From positions 63,120,123-63,184,122 of the forward strand of contig CP154955.1 of the NCBI GenBank assembly GCA_039621445.1: DNA of 64,000 nucleotides, given 5' to 3'. The notes below the pieces were generated by a model, which was not told the origin of the DNA, did not search any database, and was given only the letters and a program-made list of their open reading frames with translations. Position 1 is the stretch's first letter, and the number at the start of each line of letters is the position of its first letter. A program made the position numbers and the translations under genes. The DNA is from Euglena gracilis. Its lineage: Eukaryota; Euglenida; Euglenophyceae; Euglenales. Shown here in pieces: positions 1 through 10,756 of this stretch.

Positions 1-40
1 TAGTTGTGGGGAAAACCAGCAGACCCAGGGTGGCCAGAGC

Positions 41-326
41 TTCACACCGGTTCTGAGGGGGGAGTTCCAACCAGGACGAGCAGCCCTGCAAGTAGGTGAG
101 CACCAGGTCGGCGCGGGAGCTGAGGTCGATGGCCCGGGGGCTGTTGGCGACGAGGCGACCGGAGAGCGATACCGCCAGCGCTCCCGATGGGGGAGAGTCT
201 CCCGGCAGCAGTAGGTGAACAGGCAGAAGAGCGCCATCTACATTTATTAGGGCCGCCCGTGTATTGAGCCATCTCCAGGCCCGGCCGCTTGACAGGCGAT
301 GGAGCAGGCTGCTGAAGCCCATCCAT
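41..326 (-). other. Unrecognised coding-like fragment at window edge
   Basis: Two minus-strand frames are open here. The more protein-like one reads through the window edge and has an Ala/Leu-rich globular composition with no motif I recognise. It lies downstream of, and on the same strand as, the LINE-like blocks, so it could be a piece of another LINE copy or of an unrelated gene. There is no start or stop that defines a gene, and the call rests only on openness and composition. Confidence 0.2.
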
Positions 327-900
327 GTCGCCAGCGGGGTCTACATCGGGTGTCGGTCAAAGAGGGTGGCCGCTGCTACCCCTCCTCCTGTCTAAGCTCG
401 ACGGACATTGGGGGGGGGGGGCATTATTAAATCGTGCCAGTCATGGGTGATGAAAAGATATCGACCAGAAGCAAAACAACAATGGAATGGATACAAAGGC
501 AATAATAGGCAAACCGCCACCAGAGAGTCCTCAGGCAGTTGTAGCGATGCAGGCAGAAAAAGCGGCAGTGAAAAGATTTGATGACAATCATAATCAAATT
601 AACAATAATATTAATTATGATAAGGATTATAAAAACAATAACAACATTAGTATTAGTAACGTCCCCCCCCCAAAAAAAACAGAGAAGGAAAGAAAGAGGA
701 AAAAAAGAGAAAAAGAGAAAAGGCAAAGGTGAGGCAGGGGCATTGCATAATTTTATGTCGGCATATTTGCTCTATTTTTGGTGGCGGGGGAAATGGGGAA
801 GGACCCAAGACCGAATCCGGACAGGATGCATTCGAACAACAGATGCCATCCCCAGTTTGGGACAGGGCGGTCCTCCAGGGAAAGAAAAAGGGAGAGAGAA
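327..900. other. AT- and purine-rich stretch, no gene seen
   Basis: It holds a short G run near 410-421, an A/T-rich block near 580-660 and a purine-rich block at 670-730. Open frames here are low-complexity (Ile/Asn or Lys/Arg runs) and have no protein features. Confidence 0.5.
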
Positions 901-911
901 TATATATATAT

Positions 912-948
<37 letters not shown>

Positions 949-949
949 T

Positions 950-1022
<73 letters not shown>

Positions 1023-1036
1023 TATATATATATACA
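901..1036. repeat. TA dinucleotide microsatellite
   Basis: About 130 bp of almost uninterrupted TA repeats, with a few GA and CA variants. The Tyr/Ile-rich frames that cross it are artefacts of the repeat. Confidence 0.97.
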
Positions 1037-1191
1037 GGAAAATGAGCAAGGAGATTTGGCATTCTTCAGTGAGAACAAGTCGACATTAGGGGAAAAAGAA
1101 AACTGTTTCTTGGCATCTTTTGACCACACCCAGATCATCAAAGAATATGTTTTTGTTTTGGACTTTTTATTTATGGACTCCGTTCAATCCA

Positions 1192-1240
1192 AGTCCGGCC
1201 TTTGGTCGGCCCTATGGCTGAAGGGGGGGCTGTCCTTAAG
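1192..1240. repeat. Dispersed GC-rich repeat, copy 1
   Basis: The block with core GGCCTTTGGTCGGCCCT followed by a gGGGGcTGTCCTTAA-type segment recurs at 11531-11577, and its GCGGTCCTTAA part recurs near 11326-11337. Each copy is followed by an A-rich stretch. On the minus strand this segment lies just beyond the zinc motif that ends the LINE-like coding region, so it may be a shared 3' tail or intron sequence. Confidence 0.5.
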
Positions 1241-1285
1241 AGAAAGAAAAATAATAAGGAGAAGAAAAAGAAACTTTCCTGTCCC

Positions 1286-1873
1286 TTAAGCACCACCCTG
1301 GTTTGGGACCTGATACCCACATAGGGGGCAGGTGGCCAGTGCCGGAAGCAGGTTGGGGGTGTGGGACGCGGAGTGGAGCAGGTACCACCAGCGCACACAT
1401 GCATTTGTGGTGTTCTCGTGGGACAAGACCTTCATCCACATTGTGCATGGGCTGGGAGCCGGGGATGATGGCGGGACTTGTTGAGTTGGTAGCCCGCGCG
1501 TGTAGCAGGTGTCCAGGGCGGCGCCAGTGTCCACTGCGATGTCCCCGTTGAGGAGCAGAATAACGGAGTCTCCTGTCCACTCCGGGAAGGGGAGGGTGTA
1601 CCGTACAGCACGGGCGTGAGCGTCTCCAGCCAACCGATCGCAGAGCGCCTGCAGGGAGGGCAGCAGTCCAACAGCCCCAGTGGTGTGTTGGGACGGCACA
1701 TAATACTCGGCTGTGTACTGTAGGAGGGGCCGAAGGTGCCGTCGCAGCATTGATAGCCATGGTGTTGCTGTCCCCGGTTCGCCGCCCAGGGTGAACGTGG
1801 CAGAGAGGTTATCCACTGCCGCATAATGCCATTGATCGGGTGATGGCAGGATTGGTGCACCTCCCAAAAGCAC
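1286..1873 (-). pseudogene. LINE-like block: second half of RNase H and zinc motif
   Basis: This block continues the RNase H domain from the block at 2022-2762. A VDNLSA segment gives the third acidic residue, a YVPSQHTTG segment matches the 'VPSH.G' loop of RNase H, and ALCDRLAGDAHA matches the helix with 'AD.LA'. Near its end, ATCPLCG is a Cys-x2-Cys knuckle of the kind found at the C-terminus of non-LTR polyproteins. The join to the previous block needs removal of about 200 bp that contains AT-rich sequence and a C run. Family knowledge gives the role: removal of RNA during element replication. Confidence 0.6.
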
Positions 1874-2021
1874 ACATGGGGGGGGGGTGGCCCAAGGATC
1901 GAGTGAGGGGGGGGAAAAAAACAGAGGTATAGCGGCTGTCGAGACGCGTTCCAGGGCGACTGGGGTAGAAGGTTAAATGTGGGGCCAAACAGAAGGGGGA
2001 AGGCGCAAAAGAAAACTGAAA

Positions 2022-2762
2022 CTATCGTGTTGATATGCCAACCTGAGTGGGGTAACCGTCAGGAAGAGCGGAGACATATAAATATATAAAACCCGTCCAA
2101 TATTTGAGTTGGCACACCGTCCTGTGCGGGATATCCATGCTGCGAGCAAGGGACACAGCCTGCGCCCTGCCCAGCCATTCCGCGGCAGTGGAATGACCAC
2201 CGGCGCATGGGACGGCCGCTGCAGCATGAGCTAGTAGACCATGACTGTCCGCGACTGCTGCTGCCCATCCGAGGCAGCCTGGGGCGTATGAGCCGTCGGA
2301 GATGAGGAGTACAGGGGCCCCAGTCCAGGTCCGCAGGATCGTGATGTCCGGTACAACCGGGGCCAATTGCGGGTGAGGGGGGAGGGATAAGCACCCCTTG
2401 TGGGACTGCAGGATGGCAACCAGGGCGCTGGCGTCGGCAGGAGCATGAGGAAGGTCTTGGTGGTGCTGCCACATGAACCGCAGGTTTCGCCGTATGAGGC
2501 CATTCCGGCTGTTCAAGGCATCGAAGAAGCCGCGCAGCAGCAACAGCCGAGCTCTTTCCAGGACAACAGGTACACCAAGACCTCCCAGCTCCGTCGAAGC
2601 GTACAGCCATGTCGTCGGTGAGGAAGCTGGCAGCCGAAGGTGTTGACGCACAATGCGGTTCACGATGCGCTGGATGCGAACACAGGCTCCTGCATTGGGT
2701 GGGACAGCGCAGTGGAGGAAATCGAGCTTGGACAGTGCGTAGGCCAGAATGCAACCAGGCAA
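2022..2762 (-). pseudogene. LINE-like block: RT thumb and first half of RNase H
   Basis: The 246-residue frame starts with a helical thumb-like segment (LAYALSKLDFLHCAVPPNAG, the 'gr..Y......p..l' region of non-LTR enzymes) and runs into an RNase H start: LISDGSYAPGCLGWAAAV gives the first catalytic Asp and TAAEWLGRAQAV gives the Glu helix. The coherent reading ends near 2100 at VCQL. The following 150 bp reads as AT-rich non-coding, and the third acidic residue is in the next block (1286-1873). Confidence 0.7.
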
Positions 2763-3316
2763 TTGTTTAGCACGGGGGGGGGGGGGGTTGTTGCCGTTCG
2801 CAGAGCTGACCAGACATATTTAAGTGATCCTGGTAGTATATTCCTTCAGCTACAGTAAAATATATAGGAAAATCAAGGAATAAGATATATACATACATAT
2901 ACACACATACATATATGTACAGTAAAATACAGAAATAAAATATATAAAAATTATATAAGTTACAAAAAAAAAAGAGTTAAAAAGAATAAAAATAATGAGA
3001 ATAAATAAAATGAAAAATGAAGTTAAATATAAGCCAAATAGTTTTCCCCCACAGTCCAGGCACCTTGGGTCGGAGATCCACGAGAAAATGGGGGAGAGAT
3101 CTGGCCGGTTTTCATGCTTTCAATAGGAAATGAATTGGGGTCCTGAATCCTTCAACCCATAGCGCCCTTCAACCCATAGCGGTATGCACGTTTCATTTAG
3201 GAAATATCCGACCCAATTAGAGCGACCCTCTGGTCCAGGTAGGATGGAGGATCTTTGAGTTATAGTTTAAACACCACTTTGTGTTTGGAGCCGAGCTGCT
3301 TCATTCCTATTCCCTG
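2763..3316. other. AT-rich non-coding gap inside the LINE region
   Basis: It begins with a G run (2774-2787) and then 200 bp of A/T-rich simple sequence (about 2860-3020). A direct repeat of CCTTCAACCCATAGCG lies at 3148-3180. No coding frame is convincing. Confidence 0.5.
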
Positions 3317-3429
3317 TTAAAGTTTGTGCCGCACAGCAGGAAGGCTGGGTCCCGACCATGTTGCACTGCAGAGACGGGGGGGCACCTCTTCTAAACCCCA
3401 CGGGAGCTGGGGAGGTCGACAAAATTTCA

Positions 3430-3819
3430 TTAAAATGGGGTATTGTGAAAATTGGACAAAACTATTGCATGGATACACCGCAGCACCAACAACAGGGGGA
3501 CTGCATGCTGGCGAAAGGTAGTGGCCAGCCGGCGCAGGGTCTTCTCGGCCGATGCATACTGTGGGGGTACTCGGCGGCCTTGAAGAAGGGGCAGGTGTGC
3601 CAGATGAAGCCCAGCCGCAGATGTGGTCAAGGTGCACCAGGTTGTCGACAATTCAGCGGTGGCGAGGCGCGGTCCGGATGGAGCAGCCGTAACACGGAAG
3701 AACTTCAGCTTTTCGGCGTTGGGGGCGCCGCCAGCTGCTGTACAACATGCATGGACAGTATCCAGAATATGAGCGCTGGCTGGTTCGAGCACACAGACAC
3801 TTACAGAGCATACAGACAC
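3430..3819 (-). pseudogene. LINE-like block: RT palm end
   Basis: The segment HILDTVHACCTAAGG followed by APNAEKLKFF matches the RT region after the catalytic YxDD motif, where a helix is followed by 'G..lN..Kt'. The rest is Ala/Leu/Thr-rich and continues towards the thumb. It joins the 3840-4490 block across a short interruption containing a poly-T/A stretch (minus strand), which the upstream frame reads as a run of Phe. Confidence 0.6.
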
Positions 3820-3839
3820 TTATTCTGATGATCCAGGCC

Positions 3840-4490
3840 TCAACGTAGCAAGACTAAAGAAGGGTTGGTGTCTGGTTGCACTATGCGGTAGCCAGTACCA
3901 GGGATGCTTACCCTACAGCTGGCATGTTCACCTACAGATGTCACCTGAGGGGGTGGGTTAAGAAAAAGAAATGAAGAGAAAAAAAACATGTATGCGGGGT
4001 GTGTTCCAACCAAGGTAGCCCCTTGGAGGCTTGCCGCAAACAAGCGCCGGTCGTCACTGTAGACCAGCTCACCGATGATGGCTCCTGGGTCAGCTGGCTG
4101 GTAACAGTACTCCGGCAGCGTGTCCGTTGATAGCGGGCGGAGGGTGCGGGGGTGCAGATGACGCTGCCAGATGACCTGGTGGGCATGGGTGCGCACTGTG
4201 CTGGACAGGGTGAATGTCCCGACGCCTCCAGAATCTCCTTGAGCCCCACCATGATGCATGCCAAAAGGCTCGCTCAAGCCATAGGGGGTGGAGGCCCGAA
4301 TGCGAAAGGTGGCATAATGCGTGACAGCCCAATCAGCAAATGGCCGACAGCTGCCCAACGGCAGGGCAGCCACTCCCTCGCGTGGAACATTATTGAAGGC
4401 ATTGGATTCGTCCCAATCTAGCACATGACAGCAAAACTCCTGCCCCTGGGATGATGCAAACAGTTGACCTGGGGTTGCATAATAAATCAC
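3840..4490 (-). pseudogene. LINE-like block: RT catalytic core
   Basis: Three RT signatures are visible in order. DWDESNAFNNV is the A motif with the first catalytic Asp, GMHHGGAQGDSGG is the 'G..QG' B motif, and LVYSDDRRLFAASL is the C motif with the YxDD pair (Ser in the second position). The meaningful reading stops near LQGATL; the following frame turns into low-complexity Phe/Pro sequence. A donor-like TTG/GTTGGAA lies exactly there on the minus strand. The enzyme would copy element RNA at the nicked target. Confidence 0.8.
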
Positions 4491-4609
4491 AGACAGGCAA
4501 GGGGTGGGGCGCTGGTCTGAACGCTGGTAGGAGGAGTAAGGGTGCGATGACTCTTGGCTGTGTCAGTGTGCTGTTTTTTGGTGGTGGGGGGGCATGGTGG
4601 GCCTAAAGT

Positions 4610-5146
4610 TTATGACCTACCCCTAGATATGGAGTCTGTGCGAGGTGGCGTACATGGTGAAATTTGTTTAGCCTTGCAACCGATCAACACGCCAGTGGGG
4701 GGGGGGAGACTGTGGAGGCAGTGTATTGGCCAAACATCATGGCACGTGGTCCACCACTCCAGCAGCCATCGAATGAGGAGGACCCCCTGTCCTATTGATA
4801 GACCTTTCCGATAGGCCAGCAGCGTGTCGGGGAGGCAGCCGGAGGTCTCCATCGTGGACATCAGGCGGCGGAAGGCGGCAGTGGCCACGGCCCGGAGCAG
4901 CGACGGCTCGAGCAGGATGGGACGAGAATTCTTCAGCAGCCATGTGGGCTCCTTCTTCTTCAGCGGTAGCAGCAGAACCGTCCACAGGAGGGTGGCGTCG
5001 GCTGGGGCGTGCTGGTACAGAAGGTGCAGGAGGCGTGCAAGGGCTGGGCCTGGGAGTGCGGCAAGAAGACTCGTGGGAGGCCATCCAGTGCGCAGGCATC
5101 TGACCCTGAGCGGAGGGGTCACAGTTTTCAGTGTGCAGCCCAACAT
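4610..5146 (-). pseudogene. LINE-like block: RT fingers
   Basis: The frame carries LLPLKKKEPTWLLKNSRPI, the 'vpl.KK......RPIsl' finger motif of non-LTR reverse transcriptases, then LLRAVATAAFRRL and the QGVLLIRWLLEW helix that precedes the catalytic core. It is followed by a C run (minus strand) near 4697-4706 and a loss of sense before the 3840-4490 block resumes. Confidence 0.75.
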
Positions 5147-6111
5147 GGAGGGTCAAGTCCTGTCTCTCCGAGCAATGAGCACAGAAAGACCTTATTTATT
5201 CATTCGAGCCTGAGGTGCGAAGCCATGGAGGGAACAATGTCTACTCTGAGGTTCACTACGGAAGATGTCTAAGGCGTGAGAGCCCTTTAGGGGGGTGTGG
5301 CCTCCATCACCCGCCTGGCACCCTTCTTCCACCGAAGCTCACCCATAACAGGCATCATCAGCACCAATCGCGAGACATGTTGACGCGTGTAGGGCATAAG
5401 TCACATCTCGTGGTACATCTACCACCCGCCAAGCTCGACCATACAATTACACGTGCAGAGCGTCCCACAGCGTAATCATTGTAAGCCCACCCCCACATGC
5501 TCAAAATTTTTTTTCCATGTTGACCAGGCCCAACCACTCCGCAAATGGAGCACCCATGCTATCCCTGAACAAACGAGAGAGTCATTAATGCGCGGCCACA
5601 GCATGTGTGGCGGGGTCATCAGACACAGCCTGGGGACTGGTGCCTTCCGCCGTCAAGGAAGCTACATGGTCGAGGCGTTGCCGCACTGACAGAATTGCAA
5701 GTCATTTACCTCTGTCTTTCCTGCGTGCAGCCTTTCACCTATCGAGACGCGTGCATCTGGGTGACTCAAAGCACCAGCTTCAGACACTGTAACCCAGGGC
5801 AGTTTAAGCCCAACGCATCGCAGACTCCACCTCTCCAAGCAGCACAAGGAGCTTTTGTGCAGCCTCTATCCCCACAGCCACAGGCTCTGTCCCTCCTCCA
5901 ATCTTACACCTTTCCGGCGGTGGCTCCCCATCCCGCCTTGTCGGCCCTAACCCCCACGCACAATGGGTGGGACCAGTACACCAGCCTGGAATGCTCTTCT
6001 CGACCACCGTTAGGCCGCACACGTCGCATTGCAGCAACCGTCCACCCCTACTCCAAAGAAGCAGGGTGGTGGCGTGGAGGCGACTGCGGGAGCGTCATCC
6101 CAACGCAGGCA
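5147..6111. other. Gap between LINE blocks, no gene recognised
   Basis: Plus-strand frames at 5605-6117 and minus-strand frames at 5804-6037 are open but show no recognisable motif. The length (about 1 kb) is large for an intron of this genome, judged against the 56-bp intron at 47.78 kb. Confidence 0.4.
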
Positions 6112-6299
6112 TCATAACAGTAATCGGGCCAGAGCAGCCGGGGGTGATTGATAAAGGTTCCCCAAATGCCTGTGTCTCACTGGAGGTCTGGAATATCCCA
6201 CCAATGAGGGTCTCAAAGAACGATGAATCCAGGCGGGGGGGCGGGGTACTTGCCTAAACAGGGGGGGGGGTGACTCCCCACCTACGCAACCTGTCCCCT

Positions 6300-6864
6300 T
6301 CCTTCGGTATTTAACAAAAAAAAAAAAATATACACAGCGGAAATGTTTTCGGTGTGTGTATGTGGGTGTCTGAGGCAAGGAGCACTGCGGCAGAGAGCGA
6401 TCTGCCAGGCTACAGTGGTCACCGACACCCTCAAATATATCAATTGTGCGGTGTGTAGTAAAGAGGCAGTATTCACCCAGCACTGTGTAAACAGAGGTTC
6501 GATCTGCGCACCCCGAGTGGTAAGGTTGACGAGCACCATACAGTGCTGATGCCTGCCGCTGGACTTCATCAAGAAACTTCCGGGGCTCGGTGGGGAAATG
6601 GACGCCATCCGGACTGATTTGGCTGATGGTGGCGGCCTTCTGGGGATGAAGTCGGAGAGCACGAGTCGTGTGGCGGTTGATGTTGATGGTCTGCAGTGCA
6701 TCGGCGTGCATTGATAGGAGGGCGAGGGCCCGGTCCGCAGAGCTCGCCGTGTGGTCTGGGGCTCCTTCTCGTCGCCATGGGGCTGGCAGAACATTGTGTA
6801 AAGCGCTCCACAGAGTTGGCAAGAGGGCGTCCGGAGGCATGTTCACTGCTGACAAAACAGACAA
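6300..6864 (-). pseudogene. LINE-like block: linker between endonuclease and RT
   Basis: Ala/Arg/Leu-rich helical reading (for example DRALALLSMHADALQT and PRKFLDEVQRQASALYG) of the kind that precedes RT in non-LTR polyproteins. It lies between the endonuclease and RT blocks on the same strand. It has no diagnostic motif; the call is by position. A 12-A run (plus strand, near 6316) ends the coherent reading. Confidence 0.4.
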
Positions 6865-7023
6865 GCTTACTGCTCGGAAACAACAACCAACCCCCGATTA
6901 ATATGTGCTCTCCTAGAAGACTAAGACTTGGGCCAATCCCATGCATGGGAGGGTGTGTGATGGGGTAGCTAATGGGGGTGGGGGTCGTCCAGAAATTGTC
7001 CAACTGCCGTAGAAAAGCTTGGT

Positions 7024-7340
7024 CTAATTGCCACAGAGTAGGGAAGTGCATATGTCGAAGGAGGGAAGCCAGTCCGCTGATGAACCCCAGCACAGGACAC
7101 AATGAACTACCAGAGCTGCGGCAAGGATTTGCTCTGGGGTAGCTTGCGTGAGTAGCCACCGTGGGGCGGGGGAGGTGAGGCGGGGGGCTGGCGTGGTGGG
7201 CAGGGACAAGTCGACCAGCAGAGCGCGATGGGTGCTCAAACCCTGCAGGGTTGTGGCACTTGCCCCAGGGCAAGGCATGCCTGGGCTGAGCAGGACCCGG
7301 TCACAGGGCGATCCCAGAAAAGGTTTAACACATGCACGAG
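7024..7340 (-). pseudogene. LINE-like block: endonuclease C-terminal part
   Basis: The segment DRVLLSPGMPCPGASATT followed by LSTHRALLVDLSLP fits the end of an APE endonuclease: 'DRi.vs' followed by the 'SDH.pv.v.l' motif that carries the catalytic His, here THRALLVDL with His kept. The Ser-Asp pair is replaced by Ser-Thr. The frame also runs on upstream into unrelated sequence. Confidence 0.6.
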
Positions 7341-7659
7341 CACAATGAAATGAGAAAGAGAAAGATATTATCTCACAGCCTGCCCTGAGCCTGGCTTCAA
7401 GAGAATGACTGAGTCGTTTACTGTTAAACTCACCAGTGAGAAAATGTCGGGCCCCTGCAAAACAGCATGGGATGCAACAAATTGGCTTCATCACCCTTAC
7501 TCCAACCTGATTATTAGAAAAATCAGATTTGGGCCATGTCTGGCTTGCCGCCAGTCCCGCGGACATCTGGGAGTTTTTGCGGGGGCGCACCACAAACCAG
7601 TGTGAGGAAAAAAGATAAAATTCAGGCACAAACGAACAAACAAAAAGAAAATATACCAA

Positions 7660-8176
7660 AGAAAAAGTGTACCCTGTCTCTGGCGGACAGCCCTGCCCAG
7701 TCGAGTCGGGACTGAGATTCCCGAGAACGTCGTACAGTGAAGTTGGTGAAAGGACGATCTGGGTAGGGGACCCAAAAACCTCGCAGGGGTTGCCCAGGAA
7801 GAAGACATCGTCGGAGCCACTTGGAATCCCCGTCCACAGTGTCATTGAAATCACCACCCACCAATCCTGGTACGTCAATGGACGACATGAAAAAATCTTG
7901 CAGCATAAGCAGTCCAGAGCGCCGACGTTGTGCAGGTGTGGAAGGGGGGACGTGGAGGCTGGCGATCAACAGATTGGTGAGGGTGGTCAGCTGAACGCGG
8001 ACAGCAAGGTAGAATGCATGATGGAGTTGTTGTTGTGCTACTGGGGACTGCAGCAACTTCCGGAGCACCATAACGCCCAGGCCCCCTGCGCGGCGAGGAG
8101 GTAGCACCAGGTCCCAATGGGCGGTGGCTCGGGGGGAAGTGTATGCACCAGGTGGCACTGTTGCGGGTTGAGTCAC
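7660..8176 (-). pseudogene. LINE-like block: endonuclease central part
   Basis: RRAGGLGVMVLRKLL matches the 'RGGvail' strand and LVGGDFNDTVDG is the 'GDFN' motif of APE-type endonucleases (catalytic Asp/Asn). SQSRLDW then matches the 'sriD' strand. In the known mechanism this domain nicks target DNA to prime reverse transcription. The remainder of the frame (7622-7660) is Phe-rich and looks non-coding. Confidence 0.8.
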
Positions 8177-8660
8177 CCCCCTCGAGTGGATGGTCTGTCT
8201 TCTCTTTTGTTAGCATAATGCCAGGGGCTCCTGGGGGTCTGGCGGGTGGGGGCCTTTTTCAGGGCTGCTGGGCAAGCGTGTTAATGGTGAGTGGGGTTGT
8301 TCTCGATGCTATGGCACCTCCGTTGTACTTATACAATATATCATAAGGCCAACCAAGATAGATTGAAAATAAATAATTAGATACTGATATAAATAAATAC
8401 GTAAGGAGAGAAGGCAGTGATGGATGTGAAGATAGATCTTATGGGAAAAAAAAGACTACCAGACTTGTCTCCAGAGCCACAACGACCATGTAACGCACTC
8501 CTGCATCTGGGATGGCTTTGATTTGCTAATGAAATTAGTTAATTGATTCCGGCGGAAAGCAGGAATATTAGTTGTTGTTTTTTTCCCCTCCATTTTCCCA
8601 TTTTTTTTTAAAAAGTCATAACTGTGTTTTAGCCAGTGGGGTCAGTGAGGACAAACAGGG
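8177..8660. other. Non-coding gap splitting the endonuclease
   Basis: AT-rich, with A and T homopolymers near 8443 and 8575-8620. It separates the N-terminal and central endonuclease blocks with little apparent loss of domain sequence, as an intron or an insertion would. Confidence 0.4.
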
Positions 8661-9197
8661 TTATTCTGCTGGGCCAAGGCACATACAAAAGTTCTTCCTA
8701 TTTTGGCGCACTATGGTTGGGGTGTTCCCTTTCACCTGGCAAAAAATAACAACCGTATTCAGTCCAGCTGGGGGGGGGGTGAGAAGGGATTGAAATCTGG
8801 GCGACCACCAGGCAACATAGGCGCTCGGAAGGAAGGAGTGATCCACCTCACTGCCCACCTCCTGGAGGAGGACAATATCCGGCTCGGTGAAGGTGATCAG
8901 TTGCAGGAGTTGAGGAGCCTTGTCCTTGAGGCCTCCACAGTTGACTGAGAGGATCCGCAAGGCCGGGGTCTGCGCATCCGCCAGTGTGTGGTCAAGATTC
9001 AGGACTGGGTGGAGCGTCAGCTGCTCACGCACCACTTGTAGCGGCAGCGATGTGGGGGTGTCCGGTGGGGGGCAGCATGTTGACGAGAGAGCTGAAAGGG
9101 CATGCACTCCTGGCTGCATGGCTGACCACATAGGTGCGCGGACTGGACGACGGCTGATTTTTTGGGGCGGGACTGTGAGAACTGCAGGCTGCAGCAC
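8661..9197 (-). pseudogene. LINE-like block: endonuclease N-terminal part
   Basis: LRILSVNCGGLKDKAPQLL followed by PDIVLLQEVG is the opening of an APE endonuclease: 'N.nGl' strand, then 'pdi..lQE' with the catalytic Glu. SAYVAWWSP follows, as in the next conserved strand. The last 40 residues of the frame (8661-8780) after a C run look non-coding. The upstream 70 residues are Pro/Ser-rich and may be the polyprotein's N-terminal region. Confidence 0.8.
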
Positions 9198-9715
9198 AGG
9201 GCAGGGTGAGGGGGCCCAGGTGGGAGCGTGCCAAAGCTAATACTGTAGGGGTTAGTGACATGGTGCAGTACGATACAGAAAATAAATATTGTTGACTGGG
9301 GGATGATACTGCCGACAGTTGATGGTTGGTTGGTTCATTGAGTTGATGAGGATTGTGTTGTGTTGTGTGTTTGTTTTTGATTATTTTATTTATTTATTTA
9401 TTTAATTTATTTTTAATTTATTTTTTTTATCTTTTAAAGTTCTCTGACAAACCTCGAATCACCTGAGAAACATTTACTTTCAGGCGTTTAAAAAACAACA
9501 AGAAATAAAAAAACCACAAAGAAACCACAAAGGAAAGTGATACATGTTTGCTGAATTAATCATGGGGAGGTGACTGAACCTTGTTTGGCCCAGGGGGGTG
9601 GGGAGTACTGCAGCACTGAGTCCAGCGCAGACATATTTGGCAGCGGTGGGTGGGGGAGCATGAGTAGAGGATGGGGTCGGAACCATACTTGCAGTTAGTG
9701 CGACCACATGTTACT
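9198..9715. other. No gene seen; AT-rich centre
   Basis: It contains a TTTA-repeat stretch near 9380-9430. A 50-bp segment near 9628-9683 (acatatttggc ... gagtagaggatggggtcgg) recurs at 10030-10072. Confidence 0.5.
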
Positions 9716-10072
9716 GCGCGGACCGCGGATTTTTTTTTGGGGGCGGACTGTGCGCCGCGAATGGGGCACTGGTTTAGTGCCGGGAGCCGCGGAAATTTTT
9801 TTTTGGAAAAAATTCAACTGGGACTGGTGCTATAACATTGTTTTGAAAGTGATTTAATTAATTGTTTACCAAAAAAATTTGGGTGTTGTGTTGTAATGCG
9901 TTTTGATGAGAAAAATTTTTTGTGCCGCAACCAGCGGAAAATTTTTCCGCTTGCGCCGCGACCACCGCGGCAATAAATTTTGCTCGTGGGACAAACCGCG
10001 GATCTTTCTGTGCGCCGCACCACCGCGGACATATTTGGCGCGGCGGAGCGGCGGAGTAGAGGATGGGGTCGG
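9716..10072. repeat. CCGCGG-rich island with poly-T/A runs
   Basis: GC-rich boxes (CCGCGG appears several times, with GCGCCGC variants) alternate with runs of T or A eight or more long, and short perfect palindromes occur, such as GCGGAAAATTTTTCCGC near 9933-9949. Base composition is unlike its neighbours. The style resembles the palindromic insertions at 50.5 and 60.9 kb, but I could not align them directly. Confidence 0.45.
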
Positions 10073-10179
10073 AACGTCTGGTCTGCAAGGTGTGGCCCGA
10101 GGGGGATGTGTGGTAATAGACGGCGGATGACTGTGGGAACACAGTGATGGACTCGGATATGGCAGACACCCAAAAAAAC

Positions 10180-10448
10180 AGGAGGGACTCAGGGCCCAGG
10201 AGGGGTGGCGTGGGTCGGCAGGTTGATGACCAGCGGTCATGGGTGTCTACAATGGCCCGTAGCCAACGGACCAGGACAGAGGCGAGGTACACCTGGATCT
10301 CGACTGGGTACATCAGAAGGGGTGCAAGCTCTGGCATGTCCCGCACAGGGCTGCTGGGAGGGGCAAACACTCTTGACATAACGGGGCACCAGTACAAGGG
10401 ATGGAATGGGTCACCGGGACACCGAGTGCAGCTAACAACAGGCAACAC
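10180..10448 (-). pseudogene. C-terminal zinc-knuckle tail of another non-LTR element
   Basis: The reading opens with CTRCPGDPFHPLYWCPV, a C-x2-C-x6-H-x4-C pattern of the 'C..C....H.l..CP' type found after RT/RNase H in non-LTR polyproteins, followed by a helical stretch (VYLASVLVRWLRAIV). It lies upstream of the LINE described above, on the same strand, so it would be the 3' end of a second, separate copy. The frame loses coherence below about 10180. Confidence 0.5.
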
Positions 10449-10756
10449 CGTAGATTAGGAGAAAGTTACAAGAATGGTGTTGGAAGGCACGTGTTCTCTT
10501 TCTGAATTGTATGTTTGTAGGTATTGTTATCGTGCGATGGTAAGAGAGAGAGAGAGATAGAAACAGATATAAATAAAATATAGAACTAGTATAATGCCAC
10601 CGCAGTGTGTCCACCTGTGAGCAAACCTCAGCACCACCGTCTGGCACAATTGGAACATCATGTTTGAGGATCCCAGATGTTCACCGGATTCTGTTATATT
10701 GGAATCTAGGACAGGAAAAAGTGAGTAGAGTATAAAAAGATAAAAATCCATGACAC

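Larger units (their letters stand above)
1286..9197 (-). mobile_element. LINE-like (non-LTR) retrotransposon, coding region split into blocks
   Basis: Reading the minus strand from 9197 down gives an APE-type endonuclease, a linker, reverse transcriptase, RNase H and a Cys-x2-Cys tail, which is the domain order of a non-LTR retrotransposon polyprotein. The blocks are separated by 20-1000 bp of non-coding sequence and sit in different frames. The breaks often interrupt a domain without deleting its motifs, which is the pattern expected of introns. Homopolymer G/C runs also cause breaks. No poly-A tail or target duplication could be placed. Confidence 0.7.

Noticed and set aside
653-1141. Tyr/Ile-rich frames over the TA repeat
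   Set aside because: They are translations of the TA microsatellite.
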